Assembly (NCBI GenBank): GCA_017457465.1
Contig: JAFTHJ010000242.1
Coordinates: 1-6,952, forward strand
Length of the DNA: 6,952 nt
Source of the DNA: Clostridia bacterium
GTDB taxonomy: Bacteria > Bacillota > Clostridia > Oscillospirales > CAG-272
Reading direction: 5' to 3'
Made by a program: the position numbers and the translations under genes. This document shows positions 1 through 6,516 of this stretch, piece by piece (position 1 is the first letter of the stretch; the number at the start of each line of letters is the position of its first letter). The notes below the pieces were generated by a model. It worked only from the letters and a program-made list of their open reading frames with translations, was not told where the DNA came from and searched no databases.

Positions 1-150
1 ATTTCCGACTTTGCCTTTGACGGAATAAAAAATCTCAAGGCGATATACTACGAGGGCTCGGCTTCCAAATATCACGCCATAGAGGTAGGAACGGGAAATC
101 AAGCCTTTTCCGCCCTCTCGGTCACCTGCAATTACGTACCCGCGAAATAA
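1..150 (+). CDS. C-terminal end of a BspA-like leucine-rich-repeat protein (partial)
   Basis: An open frame runs from the window edge to a TAA at 148-150 and gives the last 49 residues of a protein. The sequence begins ISDFAFDGIKNLKAIYYEG, matching the BspA/LRR_5 repeat pattern (I-x-x-x-A-F-x-x-x-x-x-L-x-x-I-Y-Y-x-G). It continues with the usual closing half-repeat of this family, in which an I-x-V-G-x-G-N segment is followed by a final beta strand (SVTCNY). Proteins of this family are normally large, secreted or surface-exposed, and are common in gut and oral Firmicutes, Bacteroidetes and Trichomonas; they mediate adhesion or unknown surface binding. No sorting signal or membrane anchor follows the repeats, so any anchor must lie upstream of the window. 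The gene converges on the minus-strand ibrB-like gene and shares the hairpin at 162-204 with it. Family assignment is good; the specific function is unknown. Confidence 0.8.
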   Translation: MSDFAFDGIKNLKAIYYEGSASKYHAIEVGTGNQAFSALSVTCNYVPAK

Positions 151-161
151 TTAAAAGATAG

Positions 162-212
162 GTCGCTCTGATGTTGTGTTGTCATAACACAACATCAGAG
201 CGACTGTTTTTA
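162..212. terminator. Long perfect hairpin, probable bidirectional intrinsic terminator
   Basis: A perfect 19-bp inverted repeat (162-180 with 186-204) encloses the 5-nt loop GTCAT. On the plus strand it is followed by TGTTTTTATT, a good U-tract that would end the leucine-rich-repeat gene. On the minus strand it is followed by CTATCTTTTAATT, a weaker U-rich tail that could end the ibrA-ibrB operon, whose stop codon (210-212) lies at the hairpin foot. It sits exactly between two convergent genes, as expected for a shared terminator. The perfect stem is longer than that of most intrinsic terminators. Confidence 0.85.
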
Positions 213-809
213 TTCTTCAAGCGCGTCAAAGAAGACCATACGCTCCTCTCTCGCCGAGCCATCTGCGTCCTCTCCCGCCATCTCTCCATCCGCGGGTATC
301 CACGCCTGTGAGAAATCGGCTTCTCTGAAAAGAGCCGCCAAGCCCGTTATCTGCTTGAGGCGAAGTATCTCGTCCCTATCCATACCAAGATGCTTCGATA
401 TCCAAGCATCCGAGCGACCAAGCTCGTGAAGCTCCCTGACGATATTGCTCATCAGGTCAACATCGTGAGAGCCTCTGGCGCGATTATGTCTTATCGTACT
501 CGCCATTCTTTTATCGAGTGGCTTATCTATAACCGACACGGGAAGCATACCGCCCTCGCGCTCATAAATATCCTGATTTTCTTTCATTATTCTATATCTG
601 TGAAATCCGTCAACTATTATATATTTGTCGTTTTGCTTATCATAATAGCAGACTATAGGCATAGTATATCCGTCCTCCCTGATGCTATCGTATAAAAGCT
701 TCAGCTCGGGCGGAGCTACCGAATTAGGATTATAGGTGTTCGGCACTATCTTTTCCATCGGAACCGCTATAATGCCGTATACAGGACTTTTAAATGTCAT
801 ATCAATCAT
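210..809 (-). CDS. ibrB: IbrB-like ParB/sulfiredoxin-fold protein
   Basis: A 199-residue protein with a ParB/Srx-type nucleotide-binding domain at about residues 15-100. It opens with the family's typical VPMEKIVPNTYNPN strand-turn, and the motif DGFHRYR (67-73) corresponds to ParB box II and the sulfiredoxin CGxHR site. A conserved RHNRARGSH stretch (107-115) follows, then a predicted helix-turn-helix at about 120-157 and an acidic tail. In E. coli, IbrB works with IbrA as co-activator of prophage genes for immunoglobulin-binding surface proteins; the reaction is unknown. I chose the ATG at 809, which overlaps the ibrA-like stop (802-804) by 8 bases and implies translational coupling. The ATG at 800 (196 residues) is an alternative, because AAAGGAG at 813-819 lies only 3 nt before 809 but 12 nt before 800. 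A start at 899 would run deep into ibrA and is unlikely. The pairing with an IbrA-like gene is the strongest support for the name. Confidence 0.82.
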   Translation of the reverse strand: MIDMTFKSPVYGIIAVPMEKIVPNTYNPNSVAPPELKLLYDSIREDGYTMPIVCYYDKQNDKYIIVDGFHRYRIMKENQDIYEREGGMLPVSVIDKPLDKRMASTIRHNRARGSHDVDLMSNIVRELHELGRSDAWISKHLGMDRDEILRLKQITGLAALFREADFSQAWIPADGEMAGEDADGSAREERMVFFDALEE

Positions 810-2118
810 ACACTCCTTTGTATTTCTCACGAAGATACTTGACCTGTCTCTTCTGCTCTCGCGACAGACCAAAGCCCATAGTTCTGCAGATATGGTCATT
901 CTTCAGTATGCAATAACACATTCTCTTCCAGCTCGGGATATCTTTCGTGCTTTTGATATCGTCGGTATTATCCGGAATCTTTCCCACAAAAATGACTCTG
1001 TAGCACCGCGTAACGGTATAATTTGAAACTCCGTTCAAGCGGATATTATATCCCTTCTCCTTCAGCTCCTCGATAGTCTCGTTGGTAAGTCCTCCGCCCG
1101 TGTTATGCCAGAACAGTATCGAGGTATTGAACTTCTTCTGGTAGTTTTTTCTTATACGCTCGGGAAGTGTGTCAAGCAGGAATTTGGTGTACGACTCCCA
1201 GGTATATCCCTCGGGCAGTGTGAGATTTTTATATCCCATTGCTTTGGTTTTTCCGTAGATAGAGCCGAAGTTTACTCCCCTGACCCGCCCTACCAGCTTC
1301 GCCCATATTTCGGGGTCTATAACTCGGTAAAGATTAAGGCTTTCCTTGGCGTAATCGTTAAAGGGGGAGGCTACTCTCATTTGGTCTACCGATACCCCCG
1401 CTCTGTAATACATATCGTACAATCGGTTATATTCGTATCCAAACTTATAATTAGCGTACCAGACATCCGAGTTTGTCCAGTCATACATAGGCGATGCCGT
1501 CCAGACATCCTTAAAGATGCCCGTTATCCAGCACTCTCCGTCATATCCGTACTTTTTGTTCACAAATCCGCTATAACGGTTAAGTGACTCCTCCGCGCGC
1601 AATCCAAGCAGACAGACTGTCTTTTTCCCGCCGTGAGATATTTTATACCAACGGCAAAACTGCTTTGCGAGGTCCTCCTGATGCATTTTATAGCTATATG
1701 TCGAGATAGGATTATTTTGCATATTTATAACGTATTCATGCTTTGGCATAGGGCGTACCCAAAGGTCCTCTTTTTTGTCATCCCAAGGATACCAATACAT
1801 CTCGTAATTACTGACCGCCGTTCTTGTTGCCATAGGCAGACAAACCCAATAAGGCTCGACATCATTTTTTATTCGCTCAAAGGTGCTCTCAACATATTCG
1901 GTTGTCATCGAATACTGTGCCTCAAAATCCTGATGAAAAACACCTATTCTCTTCTCGGGATAATATTTATTTCCAAAATCAAGCGTTATATTTAGCAGTA
2001 GTCCGCTATCCTTTCCGCCCGAAAAAGAAACGAAAATATTGTCAAACTCTCTGAATATCAGATGCAGTCGCTCAAGCAACGCCTCATAAACGTTTTTTTC
2101 AATGTACTTCTTTATCAT
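802..2118 (-). CDS. ibrA: IbrA-like PP-loop ATPase, PAPS-reductase family (DUF3440)
   Basis: A 438-residue protein of the adenine-nucleotide alpha-hydrolase (PP-loop) superfamily. The N-terminus matches the IbrA/DUF3440 pattern (NVYEA...FDNIFVSFSGGKDSG) with the pyrophosphate-binding loop SGGKDS at 33-38. Further PAPS-reductase-like blocks follow: GLRAEESLNR (172-181) and a P-x-x-DWTNSDVW block (210-220). The C-terminal half carries the DUF3440-type region with CYCILKND and MGFG near 401-417, including Cys401, Cys403 and Cys411. The catalytic C-terminal ECGLH motif of true PAPS reductases is absent, so sulfate reduction is unlikely; ATP-dependent adenylation or sulfur transfer is an inference from the fold. 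The length agrees with the family. It is the first gene of a two-gene operon with the ibrB-like gene and has its own promoter. The ATG at 2118 is preceded by GGAG only 2 nt away, and no ATG, GTG or TTG lies in frame between it and the promoter. Confidence 0.88.
   Translation of the reverse strand: MIKKYIEKNVYEALLERLHLIFREFDNIFVSFSGGKDSGLLLNITLDFGNKYYPEKRIGVFHQDFEAQYSMTTEYVESTFERIKNDVEPYWVCLPMATRTAVSNYEMYWYPWDDKKEDLWVRPMPKHEYVINMQNNPISTYSYKMHQEDLAKQFCRWYKISHGGKKTVCLLGLRAEESLNRYSGFVNKKYGYDGECWITGIFKDVWTASPMYDWTNSDVWYANYKFGYEYNRLYDMYYRAGVSVDQMRVASPFNDYAKESLNLYRVIDPEIWAKLVGRVRGVNFGSIYGKTKAMGYKNLTLPEGYTWESYTKFLLDTLPERIRKNYQKKFNTSILFWHNTGGGLTNETIEELKEKGYNIRLNGVSNYTVTRCYRVIFVGKIPDNTDDIKSTKDIPSWKRMCYCILKNDHICRTMGFGLSREQKRQVKYLREKYKGVYD
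813..819 (-). promoter_or_regulatory. Ribosome binding site of the ibrB-like gene
   Basis: The minus strand reads AAAGGAG inside the last codons of the ibrA-like gene. It is 3 nt from the ATG at 809 and 12 nt from the ATG at 800, so it supports a start in this pair and argues against the ATG at 899. Its position inside the upstream gene implies coupled translation. Confidence 0.6.
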
Positions 2119-2152
2119 TTCTCCAAGCTTCTCAATAAAAAGTATTTTCCTA

Positions 2153-2181
2153 ATTATACCATATTACGATTAATTTTTCAA
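2153..2181 (-). promoter_or_regulatory. Sigma-A promoter of the ibrA-ibrB operon
   Basis: On the minus strand a -35 box TTGAAA (2176-2181) is followed after exactly 17 bases by a perfect -10 box TATAAT (2153-2158). The -10 is preceded by TGG, the extended -10 signature. Transcription should begin near 2146, giving a leader of about 28 nt before the ATG at 2118. The promoter lies downstream of the terminator of the preceding gene, so the operon is expressed independently. Confidence 0.85.
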
Positions 2182-2202
2182 CAATTTTCGCTCAATTTGA
2201 TA

Positions 2203-2244
2203 TAATTAAGAATATCGGAGACAGCCATCAGGTTGTCTCCGATA
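2203..2244 (-). terminator. Intrinsic terminator of the beta-helix lipoprotein gene
   Basis: A 14-bp stem (2213-2226 with 2231-2244, one G-U pair at 2224/2233) closes a 4-nt loop. On the minus strand it begins 6 bases after the stop codon at 2251-2253 and is followed by TTCTTAATTATA, a moderate U-rich tail. On the plus strand it is followed by ATATTTTTATTT, so it could also block antisense transcription into the lipoprotein gene. Confidence 0.8.
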
Positions 2245-2250
2245 ATATTT

Positions 2251-4407
2251 TTATTTACATACCGCTCTTATCTGCAGATTACTGCGCAAAGATACATTTG
2301 AGGACGGCGAATAAGCGCTTGAATCGCTTTGAAGTACCCAACCACCGAAGGTATAACCCTTGTCGCAAATCACTCGCACCTCAACGTTACGCGATGAATT
2401 TATACTGTATTCAAGCTTTATGTGAGAATCGGCAAAAAGCTCAAGTGTACGGGCGGTAGTCGAGCTTGACGCTACCTTTATCGTTCCGCCGTTTGCGGTG
2501 GGAAGAATGATATAATAGTTTGTAAGCGCCGTCACAAAGGTAAGCTTTCTGGCGTTGGCGCCGTTTACCTCACCGTCAACTCTGATGCCCTTGGTATTAT
2601 TATATCTGTAGGGCAAACTGACGTGCCTTGTGGTCTCAACGTTATTTCCGCTGACAGTAAGCCTTGTAATTCCGCTGAAATGCGCCAGAAAATCATTGTA
2701 ATAATTCATAACCGACACACTGATATCGTTATTACTGAAGGTTATATCGGACGCAAAATTAGTTGATTTCACAAATCCCGTATAACTTGCGCCATATTTT
2801 TCACCCGCAACCTTTTTCATAATACCGGAAACAGTTCTCGCTCCCGCAGTGTATGCGGTCGAGACAATTGATATAACTCGCTTGTTCGAGCTTCCGCTTA
2901 TGAGAAATTCATTATCGCTGACAATTATATTGTGTATTCCGTCGTGCTCGTATGCCATTGCCGCCGTAATAGTAGTACCCGAGCCCGTCGAGCTGGTTCC
3001 GAAATACGAGCCGCTGGAATCATTCATAAAGAACTGGATAAAGTATCCGTTCTCATATCCCGTCACGTCAGAGATAAACTTATTATTCTTTATAGTAACT
3101 CCGCAATAGTTAGGCGCTCTTAACGCGCAATAATATGGGTTGTCAAACACACAGTCGGTAACCTCAAGTCCCGTTACATTTGCTGTTCCCATCTGTCCGT
3201 GCTGTCCTATCGGGGTGGAATGATATCCCGCCTTATCGCTGTCTCCGAAATAACATCCCGTTATTTTGACATTCTCGCAATAGTTAAACTCACCCGCGTC
3301 AAATGTGGACGGTGGCATAGCGCCCGAGTGTGTATATTCAAGCTGAATACTCTCTCTCGTCATCAAGGCACTTGTGATGTCCCCCTTGGTCTGTGCTCGG
3401 TTTACATATCCCGCGAACATACAATCCTTAATAGTAAGGTTCTTTATTCCGGCTATCTGCATTACGTGCGCATTATAGGTGTCCTTGAATATCACGTTAT
3501 CAAAAAGGATATTCTCGGCGCAGGAAAATGCAAATCCGCAGGTATCGGTACGCCAACTGTTACCCTTGGGACCGTATTGGTTGACATCCACCTGAACCTT
3601 CTCCGCAAGTGCTCCGTTGAGGTCTATCATACCGCCTATAATCGAGATATTGGACTTTCCGAGTGCTCCCGAGCCTGATGGGTCGTGGTTGAGAATGAGG
3701 TTGTTATTCTCAAGCGAATCCTTGATAATGGCAAATTCTCCCGATGCCACTCTCGCGGCAAGTTCGTCGGTATATCCGTCCTCTACATTCTTAACATTAC
3801 CCTGAAGCTTGAGCGTTATCCCCTCGCCGAGAACAAGACGGTCAACAAGGTAGATTCCCGCGGGAAAATAAACAGTTCCGCCGTTCGGAAGCGAGTTTAT
3901 TGCGTTCTGAACAATAGCGGTATCGTCTGTTCTGCCGTCGCCGTGCGCTCCGCAAAACGCGATATTCACGCTGTTTTCCTCTTCATAGGGTATCAATTCT
4001 ATATCTTTTATTTCGGACTTATCGATTATAACCCTTACAACGGCTATATTTCCCCAATAGTCCTCTATATTTATTATCGCGGTTCCGTTGGAATACGCGT
4101 TGATGTCAATGCTATCTTCAACCCTTGACGGCTCTGCGTCCGCAACGTAATATTCATCGGTAGAAAACGAGTACGGAACGAAGCCGAGGTCTGTATATTT
4201 TATTGTTTCGGTATCAAGGACGTCCCCTCTTGGAGCGGTAGTCGCTTGAGGCTTTTGTGTGGTGGCGGCAGTAGTTGCCGATGGCTTTGAGGCGGTGTCG
4301 GATTCGGTTGTGCCCGATTCCTCCGCGTCAGTTTGCTTCAAGCAACCTCCGAAGCAAATAACCAATGCCAACAATAACGCAATTGCCGCATATAATTTTC
4401 TTTTCAT
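2251..4407 (-). CDS. Secreted lipoprotein with pectate-lyase-type beta-helix and InlB-like C-terminal repeat
   Basis: About 718 residues, counted from the ATG at 4407. An N-terminal MKRK plus a hydrophobic stretch ends in FGGC (Cys22), a plausible lipobox, so the protein is probably anchored to the outer face of the membrane. A low-complexity S/T/A/P linker (about 26-59) follows, then an unassigned, probably beta-rich domain (about 62-145). The pectate_lyase_3 entry motif GAHGDGRTDDTAIVQNAIN is at 153-171, with GGTVYFPAGIY at 176-186. A long right-handed beta-helix runs to about 600, rich in N-x-x-F/I-x-x-N/D-C rungs. The last ~80 residues resemble a divergent InlB B-repeat (GYTFGGW, 684-690). 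The fold suggests binding or cleavage of a polysaccharide; the substrate cannot be read from the sequence. The start is uncertain: no Shine-Dalgarno precedes ATG 4407, while TTG at 4416 (721 residues) has only a weak GGTGAG 8 nt upstream, inside the stem of the preceding terminator. Confidence 0.85.
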   Translation of the reverse strand: MKRKLYAAIALLLALVICFGGCLKQTDAEESGTTESDTASKPSATTAATTQKPQATTAPRGDVLDTETIKYTDLGFVPYSFSTDEYYVADAEPSRVEDSIDINAYSNGTAIINIEDYWGNIAVVRVIIDKSEIKDIELIPYEEENSVNIAFCGAHGDGRTDDTAIVQNAINSLPNGGTVYFPAGIYLVDRLVLGEGITLKLQGNVKNVEDGYTDELAARVASGEFAIIKDSLENNNLILNHDPSGSGALGKSNISIIGGMIDLNGALAEKVQVDVNQYGPKGNSWRTDTCGFAFSCAENILFDNVIFKDTYNAHVMQIAGIKNLTIKDCMFAGYVNRAQTKGDITSALMTRESIQLEYTHSGAMPPSTFDAGEFNYCENVKITGCYFGDSDKAGYHSTPIGQHGQMGTANVTGLEVTDCVFDNPYYCALRAPNYCGVTIKNNKFISDVTGYENGYFIQFFMNDSSGSYFGTSSTGSGTTITAAMAYEHDGIHNIIVSDNEFLISGSSNKRVISIVSTAYTAGARTVSGIMKKVAGEKYGASYTGFVKSTNFASDITFSNNDISVSVMNYYNDFLAHFSGITRLTVSGNNVETTRHVSLPYRYNNTKGIRVDGEVNGANARKLTFVTALTNYYIILPTANGGTIKVASSSTTARTLELFADSHIKLEYSINSSRNVEVRVICDKGYTFGGWVLQSDSSAYSPSSNVSLRSNLQIRAVCK

Positions 4408-4446
4408 AATAATCAAAACAGCGGCTCACCGCAAAGGGTGAGCCGC
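4408..4446 (-). terminator. Intrinsic terminator of the membrane-protein gene, abutting the next start codon
   Basis: A perfect 10-bp GC-rich stem (4421-4430 with 4437-4446) has a 6-nt loop. On the minus strand it is followed by TGTTTTGATTATT and then directly by the ATG of the lipoprotein gene at 4407. It lies 42 bases after the stop of the 660-residue gene (4489-4491), the right place for a terminator of that gene. Because it occupies the leader of the next gene, it could instead act as an attenuator or a translation-controlling hairpin. Confidence 0.75.
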
Positions 4447-4488
4447 ATTCACTCGTTTGTTTTTAATACAGCCTATTTGCAGTATTCT

Positions 4489-6471
4489 TTATTCGGATAC
4501 TGTTTCGTCCTGCTTTGTCTCCTCTGCGGGAGCCTCCTCGACAACTGCTTCTTCTGCAACTGCTTCAGCAGGAGCCTCTTCTGCAACAACCTCTTCCGCA
4601 ACAACTTCTTCAGCTACTGCTTCCTCTGCAACTGCTGCGGGAGCTTCCTCTACGGGAGCCTCTGCCTCTGCTGCCTCTTCCTCCTTCTTTCCTACGGGAA
4701 CGAACTTGGGAGCGAACATATAAGCAAATTCAGCAACTACAAAGATAACTGCCATTACGATACAAACTGTACATCTGGATGCCTGTGCTTCCATATCCTT
4801 GATTTCGTCCTCAAGACTTGCAAGTTCGAACTCTGCATCGTCAAGCTCTTCCTTAAGCTTATCTGCAAGCTCTCCGTCTGCATCCTTAACCTCTTCCTTG
4901 AGGTCTGCAACTACCTCAACACCCTTTTCGTGGGTTGCCTTGAGAAGCTCGTACTTGGTCTGTGCCGCGGAGCCGTCTATCTCGAACTCGCTGTAGCAAA
5001 CCTTGAACTTACCTTCCTTGTAAGCATCGCTTCTCTCCTCTAATGTCTTAACACCGAATGTTGCGGGAAGAATAGCGATAACAAGAAGTACAATAGCCAT
5101 AGCGGTCATTGCCTTTGTTCCCTTATATCCGAATCTCTCTATTACGTTGATAAGAGTGGAAGCGATAAGGCAGACACCGATAACGGAAATAGCAAGAACC
5201 ATAAGTGTGTTCTTTGTGTTAGCTCCGGAAACGTCATCTCTTGCGGTCTCATATATAGACATCGCGCTTACGCCGCTACTTGCAGCGCTCTCTGCGAGCT
5301 GCTCAACACGTGTGTCGTAGTAGCTTCTGGAGATGCTCTCCATAGAGTCGTCAAGGTGACCGATAAGGTCGATTCCGCTGAAGTTAACGAGAAGAACTGC
5401 AACAGCGATAACGCTTACTACTGTAAGAGCCTGTTTTACAATGATAAGAAGTCTGTCTTCTTTAGCGAAGTATATCTTCTTTGCGGTGCGGAGAGCATTG
5501 GAGAGTACCCAAACAACGATAGCTCCGACAACACCCGCGCCCATAGAGATTCCGCCCGACGCGAGAAGCGCGAAGAGCATAAAGAGAATCGTTATTGTTG
5601 CGGCATAGCCCGAGAAGGGGAACTTTTCCATTCTCTTCTCTGCTGCGTCAGCATCATCCTCGTCCTTCATATGCATGAGGAACTGAATGAGCTTAACTAT
5701 GAACATAATGATAACTACTATCGGGTAAACGATAGCCACGCCGATAAGCGCGATAAGTACGATAATGCCGATGAGGGAAACGAATCCGGGAAGCGGATTT
5801 GTGCCTATTGCATTGTCACCTGTAAACGCATCGGATACGTCGTCAGCAACGTAGCCCATGAATGCGTAAACAGTTCCGATAACCTCGAGGAAGCCCTCGT
5901 CGTTCTGAAGCTTATCAGCAAGTCTTTCCTTGTCTTCCTCTGTAAGAGATGCAAGTTTTTCATCACGCTCTGCAACATTCTCCGCGAGTTTGAGCTTTGC
6001 GTTGTCAACCGCGGTTATGTAGCTCTGGTGAGTGCTGTTAACAGGTTCGCCCTTATGGAGCTTTTCCAGAAGCTTCTGATACTCCTCATATGTAGCAGGG
6101 TCGCTCAAATCGGAATTCAGCGCAAGGTTCTCAATGTAGTCGGCAACGTAATCAGCGAGTGCCAATTCAGCGTTGGCAACGATTTCGGTCTGGGCTACTA
6201 TCGCGTCATCAAGTGTCTGAACACTGAAAACGTGACTGATGTCGTCCCAATGCTTAACAGCATTGAAAACAGTGCCGAAGCCAACATTTATCTCGTTGAC
6301 CTTGTTTGCACTTCCTGTGTATCTACCCGTGTAATAAATGTCAGCATAACGGAACTTGTGAGTGTCTATTACGACTGCGGGAAGAATAGAAAAAATTGTG
6401 AAGATAGCGGCAAGGACGATAAGCGCTATGCTATAGCCCTTGGATATCTGCTTTTTGGTAATTCCATTCAT
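4489..6471 (-). CDS. Polytopic membrane protein with helical ectodomains and acidic repetitive tail, family unknown
   Basis: A 660-residue protein that I do not recognise. About eight membrane segments are visible: 13-34, 229-262, 287-306, 309-328, 341-363, 420-441, 453-473 and 567-588. Basic residues (KK 6-7, RTAKK 328-332, RFGYKGTK 446-453) place the N- and C-termini inside. Three regions would then lie outside: 35-228 (largely helical), 364-419, and 474-566, with a strong coiled-coil pattern at about 505-563. The cytoplasmic tail (about 597-652) is an E/A/V/P low-complexity repeat. The start at 6471 is well supported by GGAGGA at 6481-6486 with a 9-nt spacer and a consensus promoter upstream. 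The gene is monocistronic by appearance, with its own promoter and terminator, and looks well expressed. There is no catalytic motif, transporter signature or known receptor domain; a structural or envelope-sensing role would be a guess. Confidence 0.85.
   Translation of the reverse strand: MNGITKKQISKGYSIALIVLAAIFTIFSILPAVVIDTHKFRYADIYYTGRYTGSANKVNEINVGFGTVFNAVKHWDDISHVFSVQTLDDAIVAQTEIVANAELALADYVADYIENLALNSDLSDPATYEEYQKLLEKLHKGEPVNSTHQSYITAVDNAKLKLAENVAERDEKLASLTEEDKERLADKLQNDEGFLEVIGTVYAFMGYVADDVSDAFTGDNAIGTNPLPGFVSLIGIIVLIALIGVAIVYPIVVIIMFIVKLIQFLMHMKDEDDADAAEKRMEKFPFSGYAATITILFMLFALLASGGISMGAGVVGAIVVWVLSNALRTAKKIYFAKEDRLLIIVKQALTVVSVIAVAVLLVNFSGIDLIGHLDDSMESISRSYYDTRVEQLAESAASSGVSAMSIYETARDDVSGANTKNTLMVLAISVIGVCLIASTLINVIERFGYKGTKAMTAMAIVLLVIAILPATFGVKTLEERSDAYKEGKFKVCYSEFEIDGSAAQTKYELLKATHEKGVEVVADLKEEVKDADGELADKLKEELDDAEFELASLEDEIKDMEAQASRCTVCIVMAVIFVVAEFAYMFAPKFVPVGKKEEEAAEAEAPVEEAPAAVAEEAVAEEVVAEEVVAEEAPAEAVAEEAVVEEAPAEETKQDETVSE
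4516..4683 (-). repeat. Degenerate short tandem repeats encoding the acidic E/A/V/P tail
   Basis: Codons for residues about 597-652 of the membrane protein are built from degenerate units such as AEEVV, AEEAV and EEAPAE. The clearest copy pair is the two adjacent 15-base units at about 4580-4609, which differ at few positions. Such tracts can expand or contract by slippage in whole codons. The tail lies after the last membrane segment and is strongly acidic. Confidence 0.7.
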
Positions 6472-6480
6472 GATGAATAA

Positions 6481-6486
6481 TCCTCC
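6481..6486 (-). promoter_or_regulatory. Ribosome binding site of the 660-residue membrane protein
   Basis: The minus strand reads GGAGGA, 9 nt upstream of the ATG at 6471. This is the only canonical Shine-Dalgarno with normal spacing in the window, and it fixes the start of this gene. Confidence 0.85.
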
Positions 6487-6516
6487 AAATTAAATATTTT
6501 TCAAAAAGCTACTAAT

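Noticed and set aside
810..899. A longer start (ATG 899) for the ibrB-like gene, adding 30 residues
   Set aside because: It would overlap the ibrA-like gene by about 98 bases. The extra residues do not resemble the family, and the ribosome binding site at 813-819 lies downstream of it.
390..1995. Several plus-strand open frames of 96-160 codons across the ibrA-ibrB operon
   Set aside because: They are antisense to well-supported family members, lack start signals, and show no recognisable protein.
2849..4128. Plus-strand open frames opposite the beta-helix lipoprotein
   Set aside because: They are shadows of a real gene with signal peptide and domain motifs; no ribosome binding sites or conserved features.
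4447..4488. A promoter for the lipoprotein gene just after the upstream stop
   Set aside because: I looked for -35/-10, sigma-28 and sigma-54 patterns on the minus strand and saw none good enough to report.
4516..4683. CRISPR-like short repeat array
   Set aside because: The repeats are in-frame, contiguous and degenerate, with no spacers; they encode the acidic tail.
4438..5043. Cys/Leu-rich and Ser/Ala-rich plus-strand open frames over the acidic tail region
   Set aside because: They are antisense readings of the GAA/GAG/GCA/GTT-rich repeat tract; low-complexity shadows with no ribosome binding site.
5805..6008. A 67-residue minus-strand frame inside the membrane-protein gene
   Set aside because: It is another frame on the same strand within a well-supported gene, with no start signal.
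5356..6480. A 374-residue plus-strand open frame antisense to the membrane-protein gene
   Set aside because: It is fully opposite a gene with clear start signals and coherent membrane topology. Its own product is rich in Cys, Asn, Tyr and Ser without domain structure. It is explained by the codon bias of the real gene.
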